Below are positions 25,664-33,216 of a stretch of DNA of 64,000 nt, piece after piece. Position numbers and translations under genes: made by a program. Position 1 is the first letter of the stretch. Each line of letters starts with the position of its first letter. The notes beneath the pieces were generated by a model. That model was not told the DNA's origin. It did no database searches and was given only the letters and a program-made list of their open reading frames with translations. This stretch comes from Paenibacillus sp. FSL R5-0341 (GTDB lineage: Bacteria > Bacillota > Bacilli > Paenibacillales > Paenibacillaceae). Where the stretch lies: contig NZ_CP150241.1 of assembly GCF_037975235.1 (NCBI RefSeq), forward strand, positions 3,782,001-3,846,000, given 5' to 3'.

Positions 25664-25826
25664 TACATTTCACCCCTTTCAGTTTAGATTTTTTAGGAGA
25701 TGGTAGCATGCATAATTGATTCACTCCTGTCCATGTACCCCATCCACACCCACGACATAGTTCCGGCTGCTTGTCCGATACCCTTGGAATAGCCGGTTCA
25801 TTTCTACTGAAATAGTTGCCCTCCAC
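25638..25826 (-). CDS. Cys-rich mini-protein (CxGCxWGxWxGVxxxC family), copy 2
   Basis: A 62-residue protein from a GTG start with GGAGGG 6 bases upstream. It contains LCRGCGWGTWTGVNQLC, matching the 49-residue protein at 19437-19586, and a basic tail (SPKKSKLKGVKC). It overlaps the recombinase start by 26 bases. Its ribosome-binding site directly follows a terminator hairpin (25843-25870), the same layout as copy 1. Confidence 0.72.
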   Translation of the reverse strand: MEGNYFSRNEPAIPRVSDKQPELCRGCGWGTWTGVNQLCMLPSPKKSKLKGVKCNEIRTTHP

Positions 25827-25842
25827 GTTCTTCCCTCCAATG

Positions 25843-25870
25843 CAAAAAGGCCGCTCAAAAGAGCGACCTT
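25843..25870 (-). terminator. Terminator/attenuator directly upstream of Cys-rich copy 2
   Basis: Minus strand AAGGTCGCTC - TTTT - GAGCGGCCTT (10-bp stem, one G-T pair) followed by TTT, then GCATTGGAGGG, the ribosome-binding site of the 25638-25826 gene. Confidence 0.85.
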
Positions 25871-26216
25871 CTCATTTACGTTATTATATGGATTTAAGAT
25901 AACATGCATTTTATTCGGAATTACTTCGTTTTTGTGACTACCACGCCAAGAAATAATTTCCTTAGTTGAGTATGCCACTCTTAAACAAGCATTAACTTTA
26001 CGTATGAAGGATTTTACATATCGTTATGGGGAGGGGGAGCGAGTGTTCTTTGATAATCACAATAAACACTCACCGAACAACAAGCCTTACTCGCAAACCT
26101 CGAAGTTCAACTGGCTGCGTTGAGGTAGGTGCGTATAAAATGTGCGTAGAATGTGTTCAATAACACATAAATAATATGGTTGTAAGTTCTACAGATGTTT
26201 AATAAAATGAAAGTAA
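25871..26216. other. Non-coding stretch between toxin locus and recombinase module
   Basis: No gene with start and ribosome-binding site was recognised over these 346 bases. The right end holds a probable rightward promoter (26180-26208). The rest is AT-rich without notable repeats. Confidence 0.4.
26180..26208 (+). promoter_or_regulatory. Candidate promoter for antisense RNA to the toxin
   Basis: TTGTAA at 26180-26185, 17-base spacer, TAAAAT at 26203-26208, pointing rightward into the complement of the toxin mRNA. One mismatch in the -10 element and two in the -35. Confidence 0.4.
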
Positions 26217-26252
26217 GACAAAATAGGAGTAGCCACGCCAATGGCTACTCCT
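26217..26252 (-). terminator. Terminator of the toxin mRNA
   Basis: Perfect 11-bp stem AGGAGTAGCCA ... TGGCTACTCCT; on the minus strand it is followed by ATTTTGTC. It lies 90 bases after the toxin stop, giving the long 3' region usual for type I toxin mRNAs. Confidence 0.75.
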
Positions 26253-26338
26253 CTACAGTATTTGTGGTGGGATTATCTCCGAGTCTGTTGCACAATCAGA
26301 AGAATTAGCCCGCACGTTGGCTCGATACCTGTGGCGGG

Positions 26339-26422
26339 TTACATTCTTTTACGGTCAATGTATGTCAGGAGCGCAATAACAAACGTTGCGAACATGATAA
26401 CATCCGAAAAAGCGAAGTTCAT
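26339..26422 (-). CDS. Putative holin-like toxin peptide (type I toxin-antitoxin)
   Basis: A 27-residue peptide: short N-terminus, one hydrophobic helix (VIMFATFVIALLTYI) and a basic end (DRKRM). The form FSDVIMFATFVIALLTYIDR is typical of the small holin-like toxins (Hol_Tox) of Firmicute prophages. GGGAGG lies 8 bases before the chosen ATG. That site can pair with an upstream CCTCC (CCTCC-AGTG-GGAGG), so translation is probably held back in the full-length mRNA. Overexpression would depolarise the membrane; a cis antisense RNA is expected to control it. Confidence 0.75.
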   Translation of the reverse strand: MNFAFSDVIMFATFVIALLTYIDRKRM

Positions 26423-26482
26423 AGTCATCACCTCCCACTGGAGGCTTGTCTATACCCACCACAAATTGGCTGTACAAATTAA

Positions 26483-26491
26483 ATTATATCA
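26483..26491 (-). promoter_or_regulatory. Extended -10 promoter of the toxin
   Basis: TGATATAAT on the minus strand (perfect TATAAT with the TG extension), about 60 bases upstream of the toxin start. No good -35 box is seen, as is usual for extended -10 promoters. Confidence 0.55.
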
Positions 26492-26498
26492 GGATAGG

Positions 26499-26526
26499 GA
26501 CGCTCATACGAGTGTCTTTTTCTTTT
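26499..26526 (+). terminator. Rightward terminator, possible end of the antisense RNA
   Basis: GACGCTC - ATAC - GAGTGTC (one mismatch) followed by TTTTTCTTTT. It lies just beyond the toxin promoter on the opposite strand. Confidence 0.75.
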
Positions 26527-26583
26527 ACCTATTCTTTTACAAAATCGATATCTTTGGTGTTTAGGCAAAAACAACACAAGATG

Positions 26584-26614
26584 AGGATTCTGCCGACCGC
26601 GGGGTCCTTTTTTA
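26584..26614 (+). terminator. Hairpin and T-tract directly upstream of the 26630 gene
   Basis: GACC-GCGG-GGTC within an AGGA...TCCT outer stem, then TTTTTTATT and at once AGGAGG, the ribosome-binding site of the next frame. Third case in this prophage of a hairpin placed immediately before a small gene. Confidence 0.55.
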
Positions 26615-26629
26615 TTAGGAGGACATGTG

Positions 26630-26809
26630 ATGAAGAAAAAAAACGACGGCGGGAAGTGGTTAAGATCGATTCTATCTTGTGTATCGTATGAGGGATGGAC
26701 GCCCAGAACGGTGAATGGAAGCCCACATTTAACTCATGATGATGCGATTAACACTTGTGGCACTTCCATCCATCGCAAGTTCAAGGCGCTAATGACAAGA
26801 CAGACGTAG
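26630..26809 (+). CDS. Small protein of unknown function
   Basis: A 59-residue frame (MKKKNDGGKWLRSILSCVSY...) with AGGAGG 7 bases before the ATG; a GTG one codon upstream also fits. Basic, with two Cys. It is rightward, converging on the DUF3892-like gene. The good ribosome-binding site supports it; no family is recognised. Confidence 0.45.
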   Translation: MKKKNDGGKWLRSILSCVSYEGWTPRTVNGSPHLTHDDAINTCGTSIHRKFKALMTRQT

Positions 26810-26855
26810 CCCGCGTCACCATTGAGAAGCGGTATTTACCGTATGGCTATGAAGA

Positions 26856-27125
26856 TTAGAACCTCGGTAAGTGTAATAAGTTGTTATTAATAGTCGAATC
26901 TGATTCACTTCTAACGTAAGGTACGCCGTCAGGAGTTCTTGCTACTTCAAGATATGCTTTCTGGTTATCCGCATAAGTATAGAAAGCTTTGGAGTTCATT
27001 TGAATATAGACAATCATACTTAACTTAGGCATCTCAATACCAGTATCCAAACGAAAATCTGTGATGTGATGTTCTGCAGTCCCTGGAGGACTTACTCTAA
27101 CAGCTACAACTTGACTTTCAGCCAT
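26856..27125 (-). CDS. DUF3892-like small protein
   Basis: An 89-residue protein. VVAVRVSPPGTAEHHITDFRLD at the start and VPYVRSESDSTINNNLLHLPRF at the end fit DUF3892 proteins (...g..YlrS..d.t..DNLL.LP.F). These are small proteins of unknown function common in Firmicutes and their prophages. GGAGG lies 10 bases upstream. Confidence 0.7.
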   Translation of the reverse strand: MAESQVVAVRVSPPGTAEHHITDFRLDTGIEMPKLSMIVYIQMNSKAFYTYADNQKAYLEVARTPDGVPYVRSESDSTINNNLLHLPRF

Positions 27126-27297
27126 ATGTATTCCACCTCCTCTCTCTATACTATTTTAGTAGAACAGGAGTAATATGAATAGGAATAATTTACTATTTTT
27201 TAGTTAATTCGTGTAACGAAGACTAATCGTTAAAATCTTTTAATTAACAGAGAAAAAGCCCCATCAACAACAGTGCTGACAGGTCCTTTCGCGCCTT

Positions 27298-27927
27298 TCA
27301 TTTCGAGATAAGCAAGCCTATTTCTCCTTCGTTATTCCGTCCTCTCCCATAATCAATCGTTACAAAATCTAATGTCCTATTAAATTTCAAACTGTTAGCA
27401 ATGTTGGCTATGGCCCTGCGCCGCTTATCTGCAAATGTAGTCGCCGCGATGCCAGGAACGTCCTTGCGATAACCTTTTTCCATGTATTCTTGCGCTTTCA
27501 AGTATTTCTTTCCTTCCAAGAATAACAATCTTGCTGCTACACCTTCGTGTACATCTTTTAAGTTGTTTATAGCAAATCGGACATTGTTGGATATAAACAC
27601 GTATAGCTCGTAGTTGGCATGCCGCTTATCCTTCATGATAACAGCGTTTGCAGTGACATCAGCAGTCAATTCATGACCTGATTCACGTTTCGCAACCGAT
27701 CCCTCTGCGGACAGTAACTCATACGCCGACATTCCATTCTCGATCTGTTTAAGTGCATATTCATAATTTTGAATGATGTCTATCATGTCTACATATTTTC
27801 CGAGCAACCACTTTGTTTTACGGATATCCACTTCATCCACGTCCGAGAAAAAGTTTAGTTGAATGATTTTATTGGTATCCTCGACATCTTCTCTGTTGAC
27901 TACTACAACTACATCATCGTTATTCAA
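27298..27927 (-). CDS. Possible late transcription regulator (RinA/ArpU-like)
   Basis: A 209-residue protein. The C-terminal half has a sigma-region-4-like layout: ELYVFISNNVRFAINNLKDVHEGVAARLLFLEGKKYLKAQEYM, then DKRRRAIANIANSLKFN, similar in plan to phage late regulators that end in a helix-turn-helix with R..rAi..IA..L. It lies upstream of the recombinase-terminase module, where such regulators sit. If correct, it could replace the broken ArpU gene at 21342. GAGGAGGT precedes the ATG. Family assignment is tentative. Confidence 0.45.
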   Translation of the reverse strand: MNNDDVVVVVNREDVEDTNKIIQLNFFSDVDEVDIRKTKWLLGKYVDMIDIIQNYEYALKQIENGMSAYELLSAEGSVAKRESGHELTADVTANAVIMKDKRHANYELYVFISNNVRFAINNLKDVHEGVAARLLFLEGKKYLKAQEYMEKGYRKDVPGIAATTFADKRRRAIANIANSLKFNRTLDFVTIDYGRGRNNEGEIGLLISK

Positions 27928-27967
27928 TGCTTTACCTCCTCAAAGGTGATCAGGAAAATTTTCCTTA

Positions 27968-28033
27968 TCTCTTTTTGTTGTTTTTTATTTATGTTGTTGT
28001 TTTTTGTTTTTTTTGATTTATTTTTTTTGTGTC
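27968..28033. repeat. Low-complexity A/T tract
   Basis: About 65 bases of almost pure T on the plus strand (runs of 6-8 T broken by G and single A). On the minus strand this is an A-rich leader just upstream of the possible regulator gene. It may be an UP-like or curved-DNA element, or simply drift next to the insertion sequence. Confidence 0.6.
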
Positions 28034-28139
28034 ATCTATATATCCGTTGCCAAGAGTTGTATAAATCTAAACAATCCTTGTTTGCTTCCCTTTTCCTCGT
28101 GCCCAATTTTGTCCAGAGACTACTTTTGTTTGATATAAC

Positions 28140-28260
28140 ACTCCAAGGGCGTAAATTCGGATGCAACGAATCCTACATATTAGCGATAACGTGTAAGTGT
28201 TAATTCGCCAATTTTGATAAATTGATTGCCGCGTTCATATCTCGGTCAATAATGAATCCG
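28140..28260 (-). ncRNA. Candidate omega RNA / right end of the TnpB element
   Basis: In IS200/IS605 elements the guide (omega) RNA spans the 3' end of tnpB and the element's right end. Here the stretch just past the tnpB stop contains a small hairpin ATTCG-TTGCATC-CGAAT (28155-28171). The exact right end and guide cannot be fixed by eye. Confidence 0.35.
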
Positions 28261-29312
28261 CAATCGCATTCATAGGTACGATCAGATAATTTCAAGTCTT
28301 TCTTGATTCGCCCACAACACGAACACAATTTCGATGAAGAGAACCACCTGTCGGCTTGGATAAACCTTGCGCCTATCTTCTCACACTTGTATTTCATTTG
28401 TCGGGTAAACTCATGCAGTTTTTGCCCTGCAATTGCTTTGCTCAAGTATCGGTTCTTCATCATCCCTTTCACATTCAAGTCTTCCATCACAACGGCGCTA
28501 GGCTTGGTTTTCGCTATCGCGTTTGTTGCTTGATGAATGTGATTGCCACGGATATTAGTTATTCTCCGATGAAGCAAACGAATGGAATTTTCGACTTTTA
28601 CAATGTTACATGTCTTGACGAAACGGCTTCCTTCCTTATTCATTTCGTATTTGCGGGAAACTTTGCGTTGTAACCTCCGCAATCGTTTCTCCGTCTTTCT
28701 TACGACGGCTGTCTTGTTGATGTTCTTAAACACCATTCCGTTACTGCAGACCGCCAGTTCTTTAATACCTACATCAATACCAATCGCCTCGTCCGACAGT
28801 TCAGGGCTTTCTTGCTCCTGCTCAATACCTACGGATACGTACCAATACTTACCGTCAAATGATACTCGCGGATTGCTGTACTTGTCCGATTCTGGAAGTT
28901 GTTCAGAAGTTGCCACCCAGCCTATTTTTTCGAGTAAGACCTTACTGTCTTTGACCTTGAACTTGACTGTATCGTTGTAGAACGCTGGTTTGGAGCGCTT
29001 CTTGATCTTGAACTTCGGTTTCTTGGATTGTCCTTTGAACATCTTCTTGTAGGCATCGCAAGCATCTTTTACGGCTTGTTTCGCTACATTGTTGGACACA
29101 TCGTACAGCCAAGCATATTCTTCTCGCTGCTTGAGTTGCGTCAACTCTTTTCGCAGTACGCCATCGTGCAAGAACTTCCCGCCATTCTGGTAATTCTCTA
29201 TTTGCCGGGCAAGCGTCAAGTTGTACACCCAGCGAGCCGTCCCTGCCGAACGCCACAATTGCTGCTCCTGCTCAGGAGTTGGTCGAATTCTAACCTTTTT
29301 AGCTAGAATCAT
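28200..29312 (-). CDS. tnpB: RNA-guided endonuclease TnpB
   Basis: A 370-residue TnpB. RuvC residues all present: Asp180 (IGIDVGIKEL), Glu277 (VVMEDLNVKG) and Asp358 (DRDMNAAINL). Zinc ribbon CSCCG (330-334) and CDCG (349-352). The N-terminal HTH_OrfB domain begins ILAKKVRIRPTPEQEQQLW. TnpB cuts DNA guided by an omega RNA made from its own 3' end and keeps the element at its donor site. Full length, so probably functional. No tnpA nearby. Confidence 0.95.
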   Translation of the reverse strand: MILAKKVRIRPTPEQEQQLWRSAGTARWVYNLTLARQIENYQNGGKFLHDGVLRKELTQLKQREEYAWLYDVSNNVAKQAVKDACDAYKKMFKGQSKKPKFKIKKRSKPAFYNDTVKFKVKDSKVLLEKIGWVATSEQLPESDKYSNPRVSFDGKYWYVSVGIEQEQESPELSDEAIGIDVGIKELAVCSNGMVFKNINKTAVVRKTEKRLRRLQRKVSRKYEMNKEGSRFVKTCNIVKVENSIRLLHRRITNIRGNHIHQATNAIAKTKPSAVVMEDLNVKGMMKNRYLSKAIAGQKLHEFTRQMKYKCEKIGARFIQADRWFSSSKLCSCCGRIKKDLKLSDRTYECDCGFIIDRDMNAAINLSKLAN

Positions 29313-29329
29313 TTAATCACCACCTTTAG

Positions 29330-29431
29330 TTAAAGTGTACTATAATCATTTATATTATCGTACCACAGCCAGCTTGCAGCGCGGTGCCTGTAAAAGTGAG
29401 CCAGAAGCGTTTTGATCGGTATGCCTGCCAT
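29330..29431 (-). pseudogene. Gene start truncated by the TnpB element
   Basis: AAGGAGG lies 6 bases before an ATG opening MAGIPIKTLLAHFYRHRAAS-WLWYDN. The frame then enters AT-rich element DNA and stops after 33 codons. Beyond the other side of the element, the minus strand from about 28110 to 28035 holds an open frame ending REANKDCLDLYNSWQRIYR before a stop, which could be the displaced C-terminus. The join cannot be proven from this sequence alone. Confidence 0.5.
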
Positions 29432-29489
29432 CTGTATCCCTCCTTGGTTAGAGGCCGGAGCCTCCAAGATCAAAAGTGCATTAATATTT

Positions 29490-29639
29490 CTACTGTGGCC
29501 CCTGATCGCAACACAATCTTGAATCCTGAAAGGTTGTCGTTTGCAAATCTAGAATGCGGTATGTGGTACCCCTCTTCTTCAAGCAGGCAACCAACATCTC
29601 TCGAATTTCTTCAACGTTCTCTTTATCCGCTTGGTTCAT
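29490..29639 (-). CDS. Small phage protein
   Basis: A 49-residue protein with AAAGGAG upstream of the ATG. It begins NQADKENVEEIREMLVACLK and has two adjacent Cys near the end. It follows the adenine methyltransferase by 31 bases in the same direction. No family recognised. Confidence 0.55.
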   Translation of the reverse strand: MNQADKENVEEIREMLVACLKKRGTTYRILDLQTTTFQDSRLCCDQGPQ

Positions 29640-29670
29640 GTGTTATCTCTCCTTTGGTGGGCCTAAACCC

Positions 29671-30483
29671 TCAAAATAGTGTCAGTTGGCGGTTATCAAA
29701 GTTCATAAGCAGCATTTCCGTAGTATCTCTGCGCATGTTCGAATCACCAACCACCTGTTTATGTGCTTCGAAAGGATCTCGAGTAAAGTCTGAATACATT
29801 TCTTGTATCAAAGGATCGTCGTAATAAGACAGGACCACTTTTCCTTTGACGTTGTGCAGCAGTTGCGATAGGTCCCGATGATCGTCCTCGGTAAATCCTC
29901 CAGCGTAATACTTCTCTCTGCCCACGTAAGGTGGATCAACATAGAACAATGTGTGTTCATCGTCATATTTCTGAATAATGGTCCGGAAGTCGGTGTGCTC
30001 GATCATCACGCCTTTCATCCGTTCAGCGAAGTTTGTAATTAGCTTGCAGGCGCTGAGATATCCGTTTGCCGGACTCTGGCCAGAAACTGTGCTGTGTCTC
30101 CATCCTGTCTGCGGCACCTCTTCTGCGTTGCCTTTCCCGATTGCAGATCGATTGAGATAAAAGAATCTCACCGCACGTTCAAATGGATCATCTGGCATCG
30201 GTTCACGTTTCCAGGTCTCGAATAATTGCCGACTATAAGGTAATGCTTCACACGCTGCCTGAAGTCGTTCCGGATCCCGTATGTTCTGCATGATGAAATT
30301 CACGACCAGACCGTCAATATCGTTGTACACCTCATGTGTTATCCGTTGCTTCTGAGCAATAACGTGAGCTGCACCGCCGAACGGCTCCACATACTTCCGA
30401 TGCTTGGGAAAGCGACTGATGATGTGGTCTGCGTATTTACTCTTTCCGCCAAACCATATTAACGGGCTTCTCGTTGCTTGCAT
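29671..30483 (-). CDS. DNA N6-adenine methyltransferase (Dam/D12 class)
   Basis: A 270-residue alpha-type adenine methyltransferase. SAM-binding N-terminus WFGGKSKYADHI...YVEPFGGAAHV (10-41) and the catalytic DPPY (183-186). Target site unknown; the family usually methylates GATC or similar. It lies next to a cytosine methyltransferase with no partner endonuclease, so its likely job is protecting phage DNA from host restriction or affecting packaging or regulation. Confidence 0.93.
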   Translation of the reverse strand: MQATRSPLIWFGGKSKYADHIISRFPKHRKYVEPFGGAAHVIAQKQRITHEVYNDIDGLVVNFIMQNIRDPERLQAACEALPYSRQLFETWKREPMPDDPFERAVRFFYLNRSAIGKGNAEEVPQTGWRHSTVSGQSPANGYLSACKLITNFAERMKGVMIEHTDFRTIIQKYDDEHTLFYVDPPYVGREKYYAGGFTEDDHRDLSQLLHNVKGKVVLSYYDDPLIQEMYSDFTRDPFEAHKQVVGDSNMRRDTTEMLLMNFDNRQLTLF

Positions 30484-30541
30484 GTCTCCGCTCCTTTGTG
30501 TGGTGGGAAGGGAGGGTATTCCCTTCCTCTGTTATGGGGTG

Positions 30542-32227
30542 CTACATGCTGAATGCCATTTGTCCTTGCTCCTGCTCTGCGTAACGTTCAAGAGTCAGGT
30601 TGTTTCCCGATCCTGTGCAGAGCTCCGGCAGATTCGCCCTTACCAATGCTTGAGCGAACGGTGGTGGTACTGCGTTACCGCAGCGTGCAACCTGAGCACT
30701 TTTTGAATACTTCTGTCCGTTGGCATCGACTGCGATGGTGTAGTTGCTCGGAAACCCTTGAGCTGCAAATAATTCGTGTGGCTCAAGCATCCGCATACCG
30801 ATATCGATAATTTGGTAATCAACACCTTGAATTGTCACAAGCCCGAACCGATCCTTGGTTGTTATGGTGTGTAACGGCTGGTCGACTGTCTGACCGTTAT
30901 CTGCGTTACCATAATATTTAAGAAGGAATGCTCTAACCTCTCCGAAATGTAATCCGCCTGCCGTGATGGTTTGAAGTGGGTCCGTAACCGGTTGCCCCGT
31001 ATTGGTCCCACGCATCTTGACCAGGTGACTTGTGACTATGGCGCTTTTCCCGCCACCTCCGGCAGTAACTGTTCCAATCGGTTCATCCACTGAGCTGCCA
31101 ATTGATTCTCCAAAGTGCCGAGCAATGTGAGCTGCTACAACCGCATGCTTGCGTCCGCCGGCTACTACTGTACCGAGTGGCTTTTGCAAGCCTGGAACTC
31201 TCGGCGCTTGACCTGGTCCCTCGCCATAACCAATCTCGATCAATGTAGGACTAACAAGAAGGTGTTCAGCTTTTGTTGTGATGGTTGTCAGCGGGTCCGT
31301 TACCTTGTATTGCAACCGATCTCCGGCATATCCCGTCTGACCGATCCGCGCAATATATGGTGTAACCAATCCCCATCCGTTCTTGGCCGTTATCGTCTTC
31401 AATGGCTCTTCGATAGAATCGCAGTAATGGTGATTACTTCCAGAGAAATTAACACGCATGATAAACGGATCAGGGTTATCGATTACGAATTTCTGAATTC
31501 CTCTCGCAATACGTCTCATAGTGTTATCAGCCAGTTCCTTCTTACGTTCAAAGATGGAAGGACAAGGAATGGACCAATCAATTATTTCTGCTGCCGTTCT
31601 CCATGGCAGACGCTTGCCTGCCTTTACTTCCGGACTGTTAGGTGCCCCATGTGTCGGTTCGGGCCAGACAATAGGACGCCCATCCCTCCGTGCAACCATG
31701 AACAGACGCTTGCGAATTGTAGGCGCTCCGTAATCACATGCCCTCAGCTCTTTCCACTCAACTTTGTATCCCTGTCGCCGAAGGGCATTCACAAACGTTC
31801 TAAACGTCCGGCCCTTCTGTTCCTTGTCTGGGTAACCATCTGCTGTTAACGGACCCCATGTCGTGAATTCCTCCACGTTTTCCAGCATGATAACCCTCGG
31901 TTTAACCGTTGCTGCCCACCGAACGGCGACCCATGCCAAACCGCGGATCTCTTTTGCAACCGGCTTGCCTCCTTTAGCCTTGGAGAAGTGTTTGCAATCT
32001 GGACTGAACCATGCCAGACCCACCGGACGACCTTTTACCGCTTCAACCGGGTTCACTTCCCACACAGATTCACAATAGTGCTCCGTATCTGGGTGATTGA
32101 CCTCATGCATTGCAATAGCTGCTGGGTCGTGATTAATTGCTATATCTACACTGCGTCCGGTTGCCAGCTCAATTCCCGTACTAGCTCCGCCACCGCCTGC
32201 GAAATTATCAACGATGATTTCTTTCAT
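30542..32227 (-). CDS. C5-cytosine DNA methyltransferase with repeated recognition region
   Basis: A 561-residue m5C methyltransferase. Motif I FAGGGGAS (9-16); catalytic Cys78 in WFSPDCKHFS (an SPDC variant of the usual PPC); ENV (116-118) motif VI; RKRLFMVARRDG motif VIII; GNAVPPPFAQALV motif X. Between VIII and IX lies a long region with about five repeats of the plan (D/E)xPLxTITxK/A...LV (for example DPLTTITTK, DEPIGTVTAGG, DPLQTITAGG, DQPLHTITTK). Normal m5C enzymes have one TITG-like motif before the recognition domain, so the repeats suggest several recognition modules, as in multispecific phage enzymes. No partner nuclease is seen. Confidence 0.92.
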   Translation of the reverse strand: MKEIIVDNFAGGGGASTGIELATGRSVDIAINHDPAAIAMHEVNHPDTEHYCESVWEVNPVEAVKGRPVGLAWFSPDCKHFSKAKGGKPVAKEIRGLAWVAVRWAATVKPRVIMLENVEEFTTWGPLTADGYPDKEQKGRTFRTFVNALRRQGYKVEWKELRACDYGAPTIRKRLFMVARRDGRPIVWPEPTHGAPNSPEVKAGKRLPWRTAAEIIDWSIPCPSIFERKKELADNTMRRIARGIQKFVIDNPDPFIMRVNFSGSNHHYCDSIEEPLKTITAKNGWGLVTPYIARIGQTGYAGDRLQYKVTDPLTTITTKAEHLLVSPTLIEIGYGEGPGQAPRVPGLQKPLGTVVAGGRKHAVVAAHIARHFGESIGSSVDEPIGTVTAGGGGKSAIVTSHLVKMRGTNTGQPVTDPLQTITAGGLHFGEVRAFLLKYYGNADNGQTVDQPLHTITTKDRFGLVTIQGVDYQIIDIGMRMLEPHELFAAQGFPSNYTIAVDANGQKYSKSAQVARCGNAVPPPFAQALVRANLPELCTGSGNNLTLERYAEQEQGQMAFSM

Positions 32228-32293
32228 ATGCTATATCCCCTCCCTATCCCCTAATAGTCTTTAATTTTCGTTGTTAAGAGAACTAAATGTGTT

Positions 32294-32971
32294 TTAATCA
32301 TCGAAGTGACCATATCCAAACGGTACTTGATGCTTCTCATCAACTCTTACAATATCGTTAATTAAAGTCTCGAAAATTGCGATTTGTTTATCATCCATCA
32401 TTTCAATAAGCCTGATCTCTCTTGCTTTCAATGAACGTCCTGCCGCCGAAGAGATAAGTTCCTTAACTGGGTTTAAAGATTGTTCACGGTTCTGTTTCTC
32501 CTGATCGGTTTTCTGCTGCGCCTCTTGCTTCCGGTTATACTCGTCCCAATCCTGTTCATCAAACCAGAATCGGTCCCCATACTTATCGCGGAACGCAGAT
32601 ATCCAAAACTGGAGTAATTCCTCATTCGTTTGTATCCGATCATGACAGGGCCAGCAAAGCCGAAGGCCGTTGGTTTTAACTCCGCGTCCTTTTCTGCCTC
32701 GCGGATATACATGGTGAGTAGTCGTCCCTTCTGCAAGCTTGCAGCATTCACAAATTCCGTTTGATTCTTCGATAAGTTCAGCTATGACTTCTTTCGGGAA
32801 ATCTCCGCGCTCCTTCGAGCCTGGTCTGGATTGGTGATGGGCTAAAATGTCCTTCTTCCATTCCGGTACAGGCTTTTTGACTTTCTTACTCCGCCCGAAG
32901 CTGCTCACTTTCTTTTCTTTTGCTTTTTTCTCCGGTTTCCAGAATGTCTGATGGGCCATTTCCTCATCCAC
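32294..32971 (-). CDS. HNH endonuclease-like protein
   Basis: A 225-residue protein. A Cys4/HNH fold occupies about residues 70-125: CECC, then THHVYPRGRKGRG, TNGLRLCWPCHDRIQ. A basic N-terminus (KKAKEKKVSSFGRSKKVKK) and a charged C-terminus flank it. This far from the terminase it is more likely an early nuclease (recombination or host DNA attack) than the packaging-linked HNH protein. Confidence 0.8.
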   Translation of the reverse strand: MDEEMAHQTFWKPEKKAKEKKVSSFGRSKKVKKPVPEWKKDILAHHQSRPGSKERGDFPKEVIAELIEESNGICECCKLAEGTTTHHVYPRGRKGRGVKTNGLRLCWPCHDRIQTNEELLQFWISAFRDKYGDRFWFDEQDWDEYNRKQEAQQKTDQEKQNREQSLNPVKELISSAAGRSLKAREIRLIEMMDDKQIAIFETLINDIVRVDEKHQVPFGYGHFDD

Positions 32972-33020
32972 CTTTCCAACGTTTTTCCTGTCCTTATGCT
33001 TATATTTTGAACCTAATTTA

Positions 33021-33203
33021 CTACATACCCACTACGGATTTTATAGGCTCCAACAACCCAACACGCTCTAAAACAGCGTAATGAGCCTGTCTTTCCTGAG
33101 CAGTAGCCTGTACACCGTTTACTGTGTATCCAACATAAAAAGCTATAGCTTGTTGCACTTCGGTAGGCTGTTCGTCAAAATTGTTCAAATGTACAGTACT
33201 CAC
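33021..33203 (-). CDS. Small early phage protein
   Basis: A 60-residue protein. The GTG start at 33203 has AAAGGAGG 7 bases upstream; the longer frame to 33251 would place that site inside the gene. Sequence STVHLNNFDEQPTEVQQAIA, no recognised family. Confidence 0.55.
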   Translation of the reverse strand: MSTVHLNNFDEQPTEVQQAIAFYVGYTVNGVQATAQERQAHYAVLERVGLLEPIKSVVGM

Positions 33204-33216
33204 ATCCAAACCTCCT

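Larger units (their letters stand above)
26215..26526 (+). ncRNA. Candidate antitoxin RNA (antisense to toxin mRNA)
   Basis: A rightward transcript from the promoter at 26180-26208 to the terminator at 26499-26526 would be complementary to the whole toxin mRNA, including its ribosome-binding site. This matches the TxpA/RatA-type type I arrangement in concept. The true 5' end could lie further right; RatA-type RNAs usually overlap only the toxin 3' end. Confidence 0.4.
28140..29345 (-). mobile_element. IS200/IS605-type element carrying only tnpB
   Basis: One intact tnpB without a tnpA transposase. The insertion truncates a small gene at 29330-29431. Approximate limits only: left end near 29335-29345, right end somewhere past 28170. 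Movement would need TnpA supplied in trans. Confidence 0.7.

Noticed and set aside
29384-29824. Long rightward frame over the adenine methyltransferase end
   Set aside because: It lies mostly antisense to the methyltransferase and the 49-residue gene, with no ribosome-binding site and a composition unlike a protein.
31115-31849. 245-codon rightward frame inside the cytosine methyltransferase
   Set aside because: It is antisense to a gene with clear methyltransferase motifs; the peptide is Cys/Arg-rich shadow sequence.
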